Below, one piece after another: positions 40,801 through 49,461 of a stretch of DNA of 60,000 nucleotides (its first letter is position 1; every line of letters begins with the position of its first letter). The notes under the pieces were generated by a model. That model was not told the DNA's origin and did no database searches. It saw only the letters and a list, made by a program, of their open reading frames with translations. The position numbers and the translations under genes were made by a program. The stretch is from Chrysomallon squamiferum (lineage: Eukaryota > Mollusca > Gastropoda > Neomphalida > Peltospiridae). Location: positions 16,217,207 through 16,277,206 of the forward strand of contig CM022676.1 in assembly GCA_012295275.1 (NCBI GenBank), written 5' to 3'.

Positions 40801-41834
40801 TATAATAATTATTTAATGAAACTTATAAATTAAACTTAATGATAATCTTTCGTATATTTCAAACCATTTATAATAAAATAATTCTTCATACGAAATATTT
40901 TTATTTTGTTGTATCAAATCGTCATTTTTATAAATAATTAAGTTTTGGCATTCAATATCGAATATTGCCTTGATATCGGTTTGTTTGTTTGCTATTCATG
41001 GACACAAACTTACCACGTAAGTTTCGTGCACAAAATACCAGGAAATGTTAACAGTTGGATAAACACAGCTAGTCAGTATGCTGGCTGTAAAATGTGTCTG
41101 AGAATCAATGTCTGCCACATTTGGACACGCATCAGTAAAATTAGCCATAGATGTATCAACGATAGCTTTAGCAAAAGAAAAGAATAAAATACCATAAGTG
41201 AATGCAATAAGTGTTTGAAAAAGGTATATTTTAAAGATAAAGATAATGAGTATTCTGTATTTAATTATAGATAGATGTCAAGATGTTCGTGAATACTTAA
41301 GGTGGCATATTTGAGTTATGCAAATTAGAAAATGATATAGCTGTAAATATTTTCCTATTTTTTGTTATTAATCTTATTTGCAAATATCTGCACGTCTATT
41401 TCAAATAGCACACAGATACATAAACACATCACGCACACGTTTTTGAAACTTTTATTATTATTTTAGGTAATTACTTGTGTTCATAGACATATTAATAGAA
41501 CGTTTTAGTTTCTATCAATATGTGTATATTAAACTGATTTGAGTTGACAACATACTGTTTTCGTCAACTGTCCAGTTTCCTGCAAGTTTTGTTTCATCGA
41601 AAGATGAAATCTTCAAAGTTATAACATTTGCAGATTGTCTTGTTACACTGAGTCCACCAACTCCACTTCCGCAGATTCCTCGTAATGTCGATAATGGTAG
41701 ACATGATCCTTTTAGTTTGTTATTCACAGAAAAAGACACACCTGCTGTTATGTTGTCATTATCGCTTGTGTACGTCAAAATAAGAGGTTGACCAACAACT
41801 AATGTGTTCGTGTCTGTTGTACGAATTCCATTTG
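34855..41834 (-). CDS. Gene B2: multi-Ig transmembrane receptor with ITAM-like tail
   Basis: Minus-strand exons: 41834-41556, 41165-41014, 40596-40413, 40115-39801, 39565-39269, 39142-38868, 37996-37709, 37381-37121, 36859-36587, 36306-36235, 36052-36019, 35689-35640, 35126-35028 and 34880-34855 (TAA at 34,855-34,857). Borders and phases chain correctly except at exon 39142-38868, which is one base short. The product would have about seven Ig domains, a membrane-proximal FN3-like domain, one TM helix and a tyrosine-rich tail. The tail carries YECL and YEKL separated by seven residues, the spacing of immunoreceptor tyrosine-based activation motifs that recruit Syk-family kinases. The signal-peptide exon was not located. 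Function in recognition and signalling is inferred. Confidence 0.8.
35028..35126 (-). CDS. B2 ITAM-like exon
   Basis: A 99-nt phase 1-1 exon with acceptor ttctatag-type and donor gtaata. It reads HAQIPTTQYECLQSRD, then APAYEKLKVSDNTPSS. YECL and YEKL lie at 35,100-35,056 with seven residues between Leu and Tyr, matching YxxL/I-x(6-12)-YxxL/I. The other two frames have a stop or lack any tyrosine pattern, and the phase agrees with both neighbours. Confidence 0.82.
35640..35689 (-). CDS. B2 cytoplasmic exon with YQYVSM
   Basis: A 50-nt exon (phase 2 in, phase 1 out) reading YQYVSMDSVQESAVCS. YVSM is a YxxM motif of the kind bound by PI3-kinase SH2 domains when phosphorylated; use here is inferred. 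Confidence 0.72.
36019..36052 (-). CDS. B2 juxtamembrane exon
   Basis: A 34-nt exon (phase 1 in, phase 2 out) reading SEGRNENEIHT, hydrophilic, immediately after the TM exon. Acceptor gttacag and donor gtgagt. Confidence 0.7.
36178..36240. repeat. (CA)n microsatellite
   Basis: CA tract that overlaps the donor side of the B2 TM exon on the minus strand. Confidence 0.85.
36235..36306 (-). CDS. B2 transmembrane exon
   Basis: A 72-nt phase 1-1 exon: ESSPMATLGTGIGIGLVVG then ILYI. About 17-19 uncharged residues rich in Gly, Ile, Leu and Val fit a single TM helix with GxxxG-like glycine spacing. No acidic or basic residue is buried in it, so it does not look like a partner of a charged adaptor helix. 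The donor gtgtgt is weak and sits in the CA repeat. Confidence 0.72.
36587..36859 (-). CDS. B2 membrane-proximal FN3-like domain
   Basis: A 273-nt phase 1-1 exon: LESAPEWCYCTSVDFKWIYN, KFTRFTVEQGLSTED, SLQVSDTKTHDKTF, SLHISHLKSDSSYHFKMYSS. The L-x-x-x-x-x-Y-x-x-x-x-x-S pattern near the end fits FN3, as does its place before the TM exon (as in genes A and C and the fused B1 exon). Extra cysteines (CYC) are unusual. Confidence 0.72.
37121..37381 (-). CDS. B2 Ig domain 7
   Basis: A 261-nt phase 1-1 exon: APRVRILSESHIRVELGK, LLILRCTADSNPDSVVFEW, FQQSDQGEYTCSATS, ending SGSASVIVT. A textbook C2/I-type Ig pattern with Cys, Trp and DQGEYTC. Confidence 0.9.
37709..37996 (-). CDS. B2 Ig domain 6
   Basis: A 288-nt phase 1-1 exon: PPSRPTLSLDPKQPWLENEG, GSLICSLPDSGKGNPAAQFYW, SLTPTKEDNGVWYKCSAGNE, ending NSLQINVY. 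Cys, Trp and DNGVWYKC are present. Donor gtatgt. Confidence 0.9.
38868..39142 (-). CDS. B2 Ig domain 5, one base out of phase
   Basis: Reads PPSSSPVVSGTTCPVFEG, ETVTLNCSTTGGNPKLNLNW, RTCTISFIANMTQNNKQCVF, MVNITRGKAETLLFT, then gtgagt in phase 0. The next exon needs phase 1. In the alternative frame the end reads SRNFTIY, which matches the usual last strand before such donors, so a one-base loss (or two-base gain) near aggaaaagc (about 38,885-38,892) is likely. It is the only lesion in B2. Confidence 0.8.
39269..39565 (-). CDS. B2 Ig domain 4, GC donor
   Basis: A 297-nt exon: GPSQNDVSISFTNEQTAVEG, RSLTLTCRTLTPAKPDVDFVW, SRVQNGKPIQCSVRNTH, ending GEKFLDVK. The conserved boundary aaa t| is followed by gcaact rather than gt, so this would be a GC-AG intron. 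Length and phase fit only this donor. Confidence 0.82.
39801..40115 (-). CDS. B2 Ig domain 3
   Basis: A 315-nt phase 1-1 exon: VKEVTLLNISSQNDKIQV, CFVTLACVTSPSNPVPSLYW, LSLTLTESDDGHSVYCKAG, ending NTGVLDEW. Cys, Trp and DDGHSVYC are present. Acceptor ttattacag; a second AG five bases on would break frame. Confidence 0.88.
40413..41165 (-). CDS. B2 Ig domain 2, split by a phase 0 intron (41165-41014 and 40596-40413)
   Basis: The first exon (152 nt) reads IVDTSMANFTDACPNVAD, THFTASILTSCVYPTVNISW, ending ETYV before gtaagt. The second (184 nt) starts in phase 0: NLTPVSTTYSNGCTSPQV, LTVQGKVNVTIHMIHSCFND, YDMFICTINF. Together they give one Ig domain with CVYPTVNISWY and MFICTIN as the B/C and F strands. 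It is the only Ig domain in B2 interrupted by an intron. Confidence 0.8.
41556..41834 (-). CDS. B2 N-terminal Ig-like domain 1
   Basis: A 279-nt phase 1-1 exon: NGIRTTDTNTLVVGQPLILT, DNDNITAGVSFSVNNKLKGS, CLPLSTLRGICGSGVGG, ITLKISSFDETKLAGNWTVD. It has an Ig V-like strand pattern, but Cys spacing (SCLPL, GICG) is atypical and the last strand has Trp (GNWTV) where Cys is usual. It begins in the phase a signal-peptide exon would supply. Confidence 0.78.
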
Positions 41835-42585
41835 CTAGTGATAAATAAATAAATTAAGTTAAAGTTTAACACTAAACTAGTTTTAACCAGAGCAGAGACT
41901 GAATAAGTTTTCAGTACATAGTTTTTATCGGTAATATCTAACATATTTGTTTCAATGTATGAATTAAATAGTAACAATAAAACGTATCTAAACAATATCC
42001 AACGATCGAGAAAGGAACATGTTGTTTTTCTTTACTTGTCAGTAAATCATATTTTGTGACTATTTATAAAATATTTGTATTTATAAAACGAGAGAAGATT
42101 TCTTGTCGTAGGTTACATCATTCCCCTAACTCAGCAAAACGTATACGACATTTATTACATTCTTGAATGTAACAAATAATCTACAGCTGTTTACATGGTG
42201 ACTTTTTAATGAATCGGTCAGTAAGTCATTATTTTATTTGTATCAAAACCCAACTCCAAACTGAAGCGGAATCATTTGGTCGTTTAGAACACAATGTACA
42301 CAAAAGTAACACAGCAAATCAGCTGAATGAAATTAAAACCAGCTTACAATGAACATTTTTTTTATTACAGTAAATATCATATTTAAATATATCACTATTA
42401 CAGATATTGTGTGAAAATATCCGTTTCGTTATTATTTTCAGCAAATAAGATAGAAGTAGAAAGGAGAATGACATTATATGTTGCCTTATAGACCAAAGTT
42501 CAAACAATAATGAAAAACAACAACAATATATTTAATATTATTACACTGTCACTTTATTACAGCTCTCTAACATAACTGGAATACT

Positions 42586-42618
42586 TTCTCTCTCTCTCTC
42601 TCTGTCTCTCTCTCTCTA

Positions 42619-42678
<60 letters not shown>
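42586..42678. repeat. (CT)n microsatellite
   Basis: CT tract with a few interruptions upstream of B2. Confidence 0.93.
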
Positions 42679-42681
<3 letters not shown>

Positions 42682-43965
42682 TTTTTAAAATAACAAACTG
42701 AACATACAGAAAGGAGAAAATTTTAATAACTTTAAAAATTATTTATATACAAATCATTAACAAATGTAACTATTTTAAAGATAAAAGATTCACTTAAAAT
42801 TATATAAGAAGAAAGTGAAAGCGTTATTGTCAGTGTTGAAATTCGAAACATTCAGTATATGTATAATTAATATGTTTACATGGAGCATGGACATTAAAGC
42901 ATTTCACACTTAGTTTCTATAATTTTATGAAATGTACTCGCGCCCAGAATTAATCTGGAACAATAACTGATTTTTTGGTATGTTCCAGATCGTTTTACAA
43001 AAACAACAAAATCTTTAAAAAAAAAGAAAAAAAGAATTATGTTTTTATCTTTATTTTACCATAAGCTCAGGTTAATAACTGTCTCCAATTTTTTAGCAGA
43101 AATAATAATAATAAATAAATAAATAATAACCTTTGAAGTTCATGTATTGCATCATTGTATTATTTTAAAGATTAGTCTCATAATACAGATGTGTTTATTT
43201 TAGTCGTTTTAAAGCGAATAGTGAAAACCTGGCAGCTTAGTAAGGCACGCCATCCTGTACGAGTGCGTGATAGAGCATAACATACCAAGTTAGGCACACG
43301 TCAAAATTCAGAGTCTTTTTAATATGTTCAAAAGAAAATTTAACTTTGAATAGACTAAATTCAAACAGAGAACAATTTCATTTAAAATAAAAACAGTGGA
43401 AACAACACCATAGTTGAAATTTGAAACTGTTTAAATATGGAACAAAAAATATTACATTAAAGCCCTTCAAACTTAACAATGAATTTCAATAATTTTATAA
43501 ATATTTAAACACTTTAATAACTGTCAGAATACTAACAACCACTTTTCTTATAAAAATGTCTTCTTTTCTGAAATGTTTTCAAATGTACTGAAAAGATACC
43601 AGCATTCTAAGTTATCACTTACTTCTGATTTGTAATTCTGACAAGTATTTGGCAGTTGTATACTAATTCACTATTTACTTACAAATGATAAAAAGAAACT
43701 CGTAATTATTACGTAACTAATAATTATAATCTGCTTAACAAACATTCTATTACCGCCAGAAAAACATTTTTAAATTCTATCCAATTATTCTAAAAGTAAC
43801 TGTCAAAATATTATAAGCTCAGTCTTTCACACTAAATAAAATATTGTATTTACTTACAAATTAATTTCTTGAACTATATATATGTAATATATTTCATTTA
43901 GGGATATATAACTAGACAAAAAAAATACAATCATATTAATACATATATAAATATACAAAGCAAGT

Positions 43966-43967
<2 letters not shown>

Positions 43968-44013
<46 letters not shown>
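43968..44013. repeat. (AAT)n microsatellite
   Basis: About 15 AAT units. Confidence 0.92.
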
Positions 44014-44014
<1 letters not shown>

Positions 44015-44526
44015 TTGAGGATAAAACCCAAAGAAAGAAACAAGAACATAACTTAGATTGTTGTTAATATTTTATACATCTCATATCTGTGTGTATATCT
44101 ATCTCTGAGTAGTATGTAGATCTACAGCAAATCAGTGATGACTAAAGCGTTGATAAAACTGAAGAAAGATAAAATAAAGATGAAACAAACATGAGCAACA
44201 AAGAATTATTAGACACACGGATATAGAAAAGCACAGAAGCAGACAAGAAAGGCATACAGACGTCAATAAAGACAATATATGTATATTGATATAGGCACAT
44301 CTTTGCATGTAGATGTAGATAATACATATATACATACATACAGAAATACTTGAAAAGAAGACGGTCCGACAGAAAAGTAGATATACAGAATCACAGAAAC
44401 AAACAGACTGAGCGATACTAGACATAGGTACAGATGATACATGCAGATATACTAAGAGGAAAGCTGATAACATTAATATTACAATAAACTAACTAATAAA
44501 AAGGAAATAGTTACAAGATTACTTAC

Positions 44527-46355
44527 GTGATTATTACATAAATCATTGAAGAAAATATGGATTCGCTTCCGTTTGTTTCATCTAAAATAAATAAATAAAT
44601 AAATAATCCTTTAATTACTACCAAATTCTCAGGCAGCACACACGTACTCATATCTTTCAAGCACGTCTATCTCCAGAAGTGAAAGTCTTGTCCCAGCCGA
44701 GCTCTTATGTCCGTTAGTAATGACCTTCAAAAATTCAAATGCAGACATTTTTGCGGTCCTAGACTATTGATTTAATTGAAATTAACCTCCTAAAACTCAA
44801 AGCAGGGAATAGTAAGTTGTTCTTTAAGCGGAATAAAATTAACTTGCTATTGGTCATCTGTCTATGTAAGGCGAAGGGCTTCTTTACATAATATATAATT
44901 GCATACAGTCTTCAAATAACTGCCATAGTGAACCATTAACTCTTACTCATTGGTGTTTCTTTGTATTTACAAAGGAGTGTATTGTGGGAAGCATGTTATT
45001 TGCAATTTAAATTTGAGTTAACAGAACTGTGTGAATTATGCTTGTAAATCTGAATGCATACATACATTCATATATAGATAGATAGCTAGATATATAAATA
45101 TATGCTTATATATACAGGCCTGTACATGTATATTCATTAGAAGAAACTGCTGTAAATATCTGAATTCCCTGAAAGTTAAACTATTTTATTGATACTTTTC
45201 AGTTTTGAATTATCAAAGTGTATCTGTGTCTGTCTGTTTACCTATCTACCTGTACATGCATACACAGAGACAGAGCCGAAACTCGTCTAACAGTCACCTG
45301 TTCAAAATCCAACCACAAATTCACACAAAAGCATTTCCTTCTTTAAATGAGCTGTTCTGTACAGTCACTGGTTTACAACCGCCATCAGCCAATGTTCTTC
45401 ACAGAAAATAATCAACTCAACCTACTATAATGGTCACAGCTTTTCGGTATTTGCAATTCTAACTAAGTTCTGCCGAATATATATTCAGTTACCTCTATGA
45501 CACGACATTACAGTGGTAATTCGACTGATTATAATATATTGTAATTTATGTTTGAAATATATACTTTTTTAAAGAAAATATGTTGATTTTATTTTTATTC
45601 CCCTCTTGCTACATATTTTATGAGCTTTCCCATGGTGCTAAAAGCAGCCAGAGCTAATACTTGTAAGATGTTTAACATGGTTTTCACTGTTGAGTTAAAG
45701 CACATGTTCTACGTGTAGTGTTTAAAACATCCTGTTTTACAAGTGCAGGTTATTATTTCACAGACACACTCATGATCAAACAAACAACAACACTCCGTTT
45801 ATGAGCAAATCTTTTTCTTTTCTCCCATGCAATTCATAATTTTTTTGTCTGCTTGTAAGGCAAATTAATAGAGGTTAAAAAACACTGATTCTGCACGTTT
45901 TGTACAGTGACTGGCTGAACTGTCTACCACTAACCAGTTAAAGTGAATGCATATAACATTGGCTGGAACTCTTACTGAGACTAGGATGTCAGAATGACCA
46001 CTATGTTGGTATCATCCATGTCAGTGGTATTCATCATTTTGCCTGTGTCAAACACCTTCGTTATGGCTGTCTTAAGTCTGTGTTTACTCAGATTCCACAA
46101 ACTTGCATAATTTACGTTAATTTAATAATGAAATGTGTTGATTAGATGAGATCATATTATATTGTGAAAATAATAATTTTCAAGCATTCTTGACCAGTTT
46201 CTGATTAGTGATTTTGCATATTAAGATTTCAGAGGGTTTTATTAAGAACAGTGGAAGGGGAACTGAGGTTACATGAATGATTAGCACAAGGTTAGGTGTA
46301 ACAATGTGATTATCCTACTTACTGCTTGATGGTGTTGTTTCTGATGTTGTCGATT
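44527..46355 (-). CDS. Tentative stalk exons of gene C (46355-46323 and 44581-44527)
   Basis: Two small minus-strand exon candidates with clean borders. 46355-46323 (33 nt, phase 1-1) reads STTSETTPSS, a Ser/Thr-rich stalk. 44581-44527 (55 nt, phase 1 in, phase 2 out) reads ETNGSESIFSSMIYVIIT, which could lead into a membrane segment. Both lie downstream of the gene C FN3 exon and are in a phase that would join it, but no conserved counterpart exists in gene A and the next exon is not found. Low confidence. Confidence 0.3.
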
Positions 46356-46587
46356 CTAATATAAATAAAATAAATAATGCGTATGAGTTAAGCTTTAGTA
46401 TGGTAAAAACAAATGAAGTGGAGAAAATACATTTTAAAAAAGAAAAAGAAAAATATCCAATATGGTTTTCTGTATGTTGTAGCCTTGCCTACTCTTTAAA
46501 AAAAGTTATAATGCAAGACGAAATTTTGTTAAATAAATTAATGTAGCCAGTTTCCTTTACTTAATCCACTGACGGCAGATGTGTAGA

Positions 46588-46589
<2 letters not shown>

Positions 46590-46647
<58 letters not shown>

Positions 46648-46680
46648 CTATCTATCTATCTCTCTATCTATATATATATA

Positions 46681-46712
<32 letters not shown>

Positions 46713-46725
46713 GGTATATGCATAT
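46590..46725. repeat. (AT)n/(CTAT)n tract
   Basis: Long AT dinucleotide run with a CTAT island. A second AT/GT run lies at about 46,898-46,972. Confidence 0.9.
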
Positions 46726-46784
46726 GTATATATATACTTGATATGCTTTTATTATAATTATTATTATTATTATTAATTTTGTAG

Positions 46785-46899
46785 GCTCTGAAAATAAAAT
46801 AAAGGAAGGACAGAAAGGTTTGGTTCAGATAATTTGTAAAAGTTGCTTGCATATATATGTGTGAGATTGTGCAAGTGTATATATAGGTATAAATAATAT

Positions 46900-46949
<50 letters not shown>

Positions 46950-47690
46950 TATGTGTGTGTGTGTGTGTGTGTGATCCTTATAAGAAAGAACAGATATAAA
47001 ACTATTTAATTCTACGTTAGCTTATTGTTATTATTATTATTATTATTGCTGCTGCTGCTATTAGTATTATTTGCTTTTATTTTTAAAATTGTTTTAAGTA
47101 TAATATAAATATGTCAATATTACTACTTATTTCTGGACATGCTGGACAATTATTTAGAAACTTTTAATTTCAGTAGGTTTTACAAATGATAATTTAGGAA
47201 ATTTCTTATAACAAAACAGGGTTTATAAATAAATAGGTTTAAAAATGGAACTGTCTGATTCAAGAGTACTCATGTGGAATTTATCAACTCATTTAAGAGT
47301 GTCAGTGATGAGATTCCATCTGACTCACTAATATGTTACTTTTGTACAGGAGATGTTTATGAAAATGTTGATATAAGGGATGATGTTACATATGCCAATG
47401 CACCGTCTGAAGGAGAGGCTGCTACAGGTCAAAATATGAAGGTAATAAATGTACGATTATGCACTGCATTTACTTATTTTGCAATAAGTTTATAAAACTT
47501 TAGAAAAAAAAATTAAAAAGTGAAATAAAATGAAATAAAATAAAATTTAATAATTAAATAAAAGGATATAATAGAATTCTTGATAAACAAGTTGAACTTT
47601 TAACCAGTGTTATACCCAGTTAGAACAGACTAGGAAGACTTTGAAGCCATCGACATAAAGAAATACACTGACATTGGTTCCAAATATTGA
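46785..47690 (+). CDS. Orphan receptor-tail exons on the plus strand
   Basis: Three candidate exons chain in phase. 46785-46817 (33 nt; acceptor ttttgtag) reads SENKIKEGQK, resembling the B2 juxtamembrane exon. 47350-47441 (92 nt; acceptor tttgtacag, donor gtaata) reads GDVYENVDIRDDVTYANAP and SEGEAATGQNMK. The last exon has two in-phase choices: from 47,608, CYTQLEQTRKTLKPST then TAA at 47,656-47,658; or from 47,634, EDFEAIDIKKYTDIGSKY then TGA at 47,688-47,690. Either supplies another YxxL/I-type motif. No TM or extracellular exon precedes them on this strand; B1, which lacks its tail, is on the other strand. It may be an inverted fragment, a gene whose body is missing, or an assembly artefact next to the gap. 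Confidence 0.5.
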
Positions 47691-48533
47691 AACTGATGGG
47701 GAAGAAAATAAAATACCTAGCTGTCCTCATTTTTTCTACTTAATGAATTGTGTTGGGAAACTTTTTTTACTAATACAAAAATTGCATTCCAGACATATAT
47801 GTATGTATATGTATATTTTATACAGTACTATTGATTATTTAGTACTGTACACTGTACACTTACTTTAAATATAAATATATTTGATTTCATTACTAAAATA
47901 AAGACACCTATGTATAATTATTAGAATGAAATGCCACTTAGTTTAAGAAAATGTGATTTGAAAATTATTAACACTAATCTTTTAAGAAAGGAACATTTTA
48001 CATCTTTAGTAGTAGACACAGACATTCATTTTCATTACTCTTGAAGTTTGTTTGAAAAGAAAATTTTCATTCACATATACAGATGGTTCATTTAGTTAGA
48101 ATTTTACAAGAAGTGATTCACTCATCATTCTGCAATTTTACTTCAAATGTAAAATTATGTGATATAGATATTTTGATAACTAGTAATGTATCCACTTTCC
48201 CACCAGATATTAAAAACCTTCCAAATTTGGAAAATGTAACTTTTAATGAAATCCAGTTATTTATGTTAAAATAACCAGCTGGTCCTGGGCCAAAAAAGTG
48301 TACGACTTTAATGTCTTTTTCCTCTGTGAGTTAAAATAATTTAGTGGCTGTTACGTTTGTGTTGATATATTCTTTTTGGTCTCAGATTAGACTTTCAACT
48401 AGGAAACTGATTTAATGTGTCAATATTTATATTTTGCTTAAATAAATCAGATTTATACAATGGGTAAGTATACTCAATGCCATACTGTTTTCAAAGTAAA
48501 AAAGTTGTTGACATGTTACTTTTCAGAAGATGT
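47691..48533. other. AT-rich DNA left of the gap
   Basis: No supported exon. A plus-strand frame at 48,083-48,274 (NLPNLENVTFNEIQL) lacks splice context and known domain features. Confidence 0.5.
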
Positions 48534-48733
48534 NNNNNNNNNNNNNNNNNNNNNNNNNNNNNNNNNNNNNNNNNNNNNNNNNNNNNNNNNNNNNNNNNNN
48601 NNNNNNNNNNNNNNNNNNNNNNNNNNNNNNNNNNNNNNNNNNNNNNNNNNNNNNNNNNNNNNNNNNNNNNNNNNNNNNNNNNNNNNNNNNNNNNNNNNNN
48701 NNNNNNNNNNNNNNNNNNNNNNNNNNNNNNNNN
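48534..48733. other. Assembly gap (200 N)
   Basis: Exactly 200 N, a placeholder length. The right edge lies inside the 172-bp tandem array, so the true distance, and possibly relative orientation of the flanking contigs, is uncertain. Confidence 0.98.
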
Positions 48734-49080
48734 TTTTAAAACAAATCCATAGTATAAACCAATAAAACTATATGAGGATGCTGTATAGGAAAAACAAGAA
48801 CAGCACCATAATTATTATTAACAGGTGTTTACATACGACATGACTTGTACAATTGTTTTAAAATGTACAAGTTAAAACAAAAGAAAGATGGTTTAGAAAA
48901 CAAAACTTTTAGTTAAATACATAGTATAAACCAATAAAACTATATGAGTATGCTGTATAGGAAAAACAAGAACACCACAATCATTATTAGTAACAAGTGT
49001 TTACATACTACAGGACTTGTACAATTTGTTTTAAAATGTACAAGTAAAAACAAATAATTACTGCAAAATAATTTCCGGTG
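48734..49080. repeat. 172-bp tandem repeat, inverted copy
   Basis: Reverse-complement copies of the units at 14,420-15,060 (e.g. ctatatgagtatgctgtata), about two units visible, truncated by the gap. Confidence 0.88.
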
Positions 49081-49161
49081 TTATCGAGACTGGAAACAAG
49101 TAAAATTATATGATACATACCTGTATAGAAATGTATGATACCTTATTATTAATATACGCAC

Positions 49162-49461
49162 CTGTCATCAAAATATCCCTCTCATCTGTAAAACCTTTAA
49201 CTCCGTATTTGCTATAAGCCAAAATCCTCACAAGATACTTCGTGTCTGATTTAAGAGATGCTATCACTGTTGTATGTGTTGTATGTAGACCACGTTCTAG
49301 AAATTTCTCTGTTACGTTGTTCCACTGTGTTGACGTGTTTTCTCTGTACTGTACTATGAATGTTTGCACGAAGCCGCCGTTAAATTCCTCTGTCCAAGAC
49401 ACTGAGATGGCAGAAGAGCTGATTCTCTTTATGTTCACATTGGAAGGAATCCTGGGTGGAC
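49162..49461 (-). CDS. Gene C FN3 domain
   Basis: A 300-nt phase 1-1 exon, nearly identical to gene [66 protein letters not shown]. The acceptor reads cctgcaag and the donor gtgcgt as in gene A. Confidence 0.9.

Larger units (their letters stand above)
41835..46322. other. Region between B2 and the putative gene C tail
   Basis: The B2 signal-peptide exon should lie here. Two ATG-led hydrophobic stretches on the minus strand were tested (41,995 and 43,746) but do not offer a donor in the right phase. It contains (CT)n at 42,586-42,678, (AAT)n at 43,968-44,013 and AT-rich DNA. Apart from the tentative 44,527-44,581 exon no coding sequence is supported. Confidence 0.5.

Noticed and set aside
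41900-41995. MFRYVLLLLFNSYI as the B2 signal peptide
   Set aside because: No donor in suitable phase far enough from the next acceptor.
43680-43746. MFVKQIIIISYVIITSFFL as the B2 signal peptide
   Set aside because: Its gtaagt donor is in phase 0, whereas the first B2 Ig exon needs phase 1.
45970-46140. Plus-strand frame with HFACVKHLRYGCLKS
   Set aside because: No family recognised, no splice context; possibly an old repeat.
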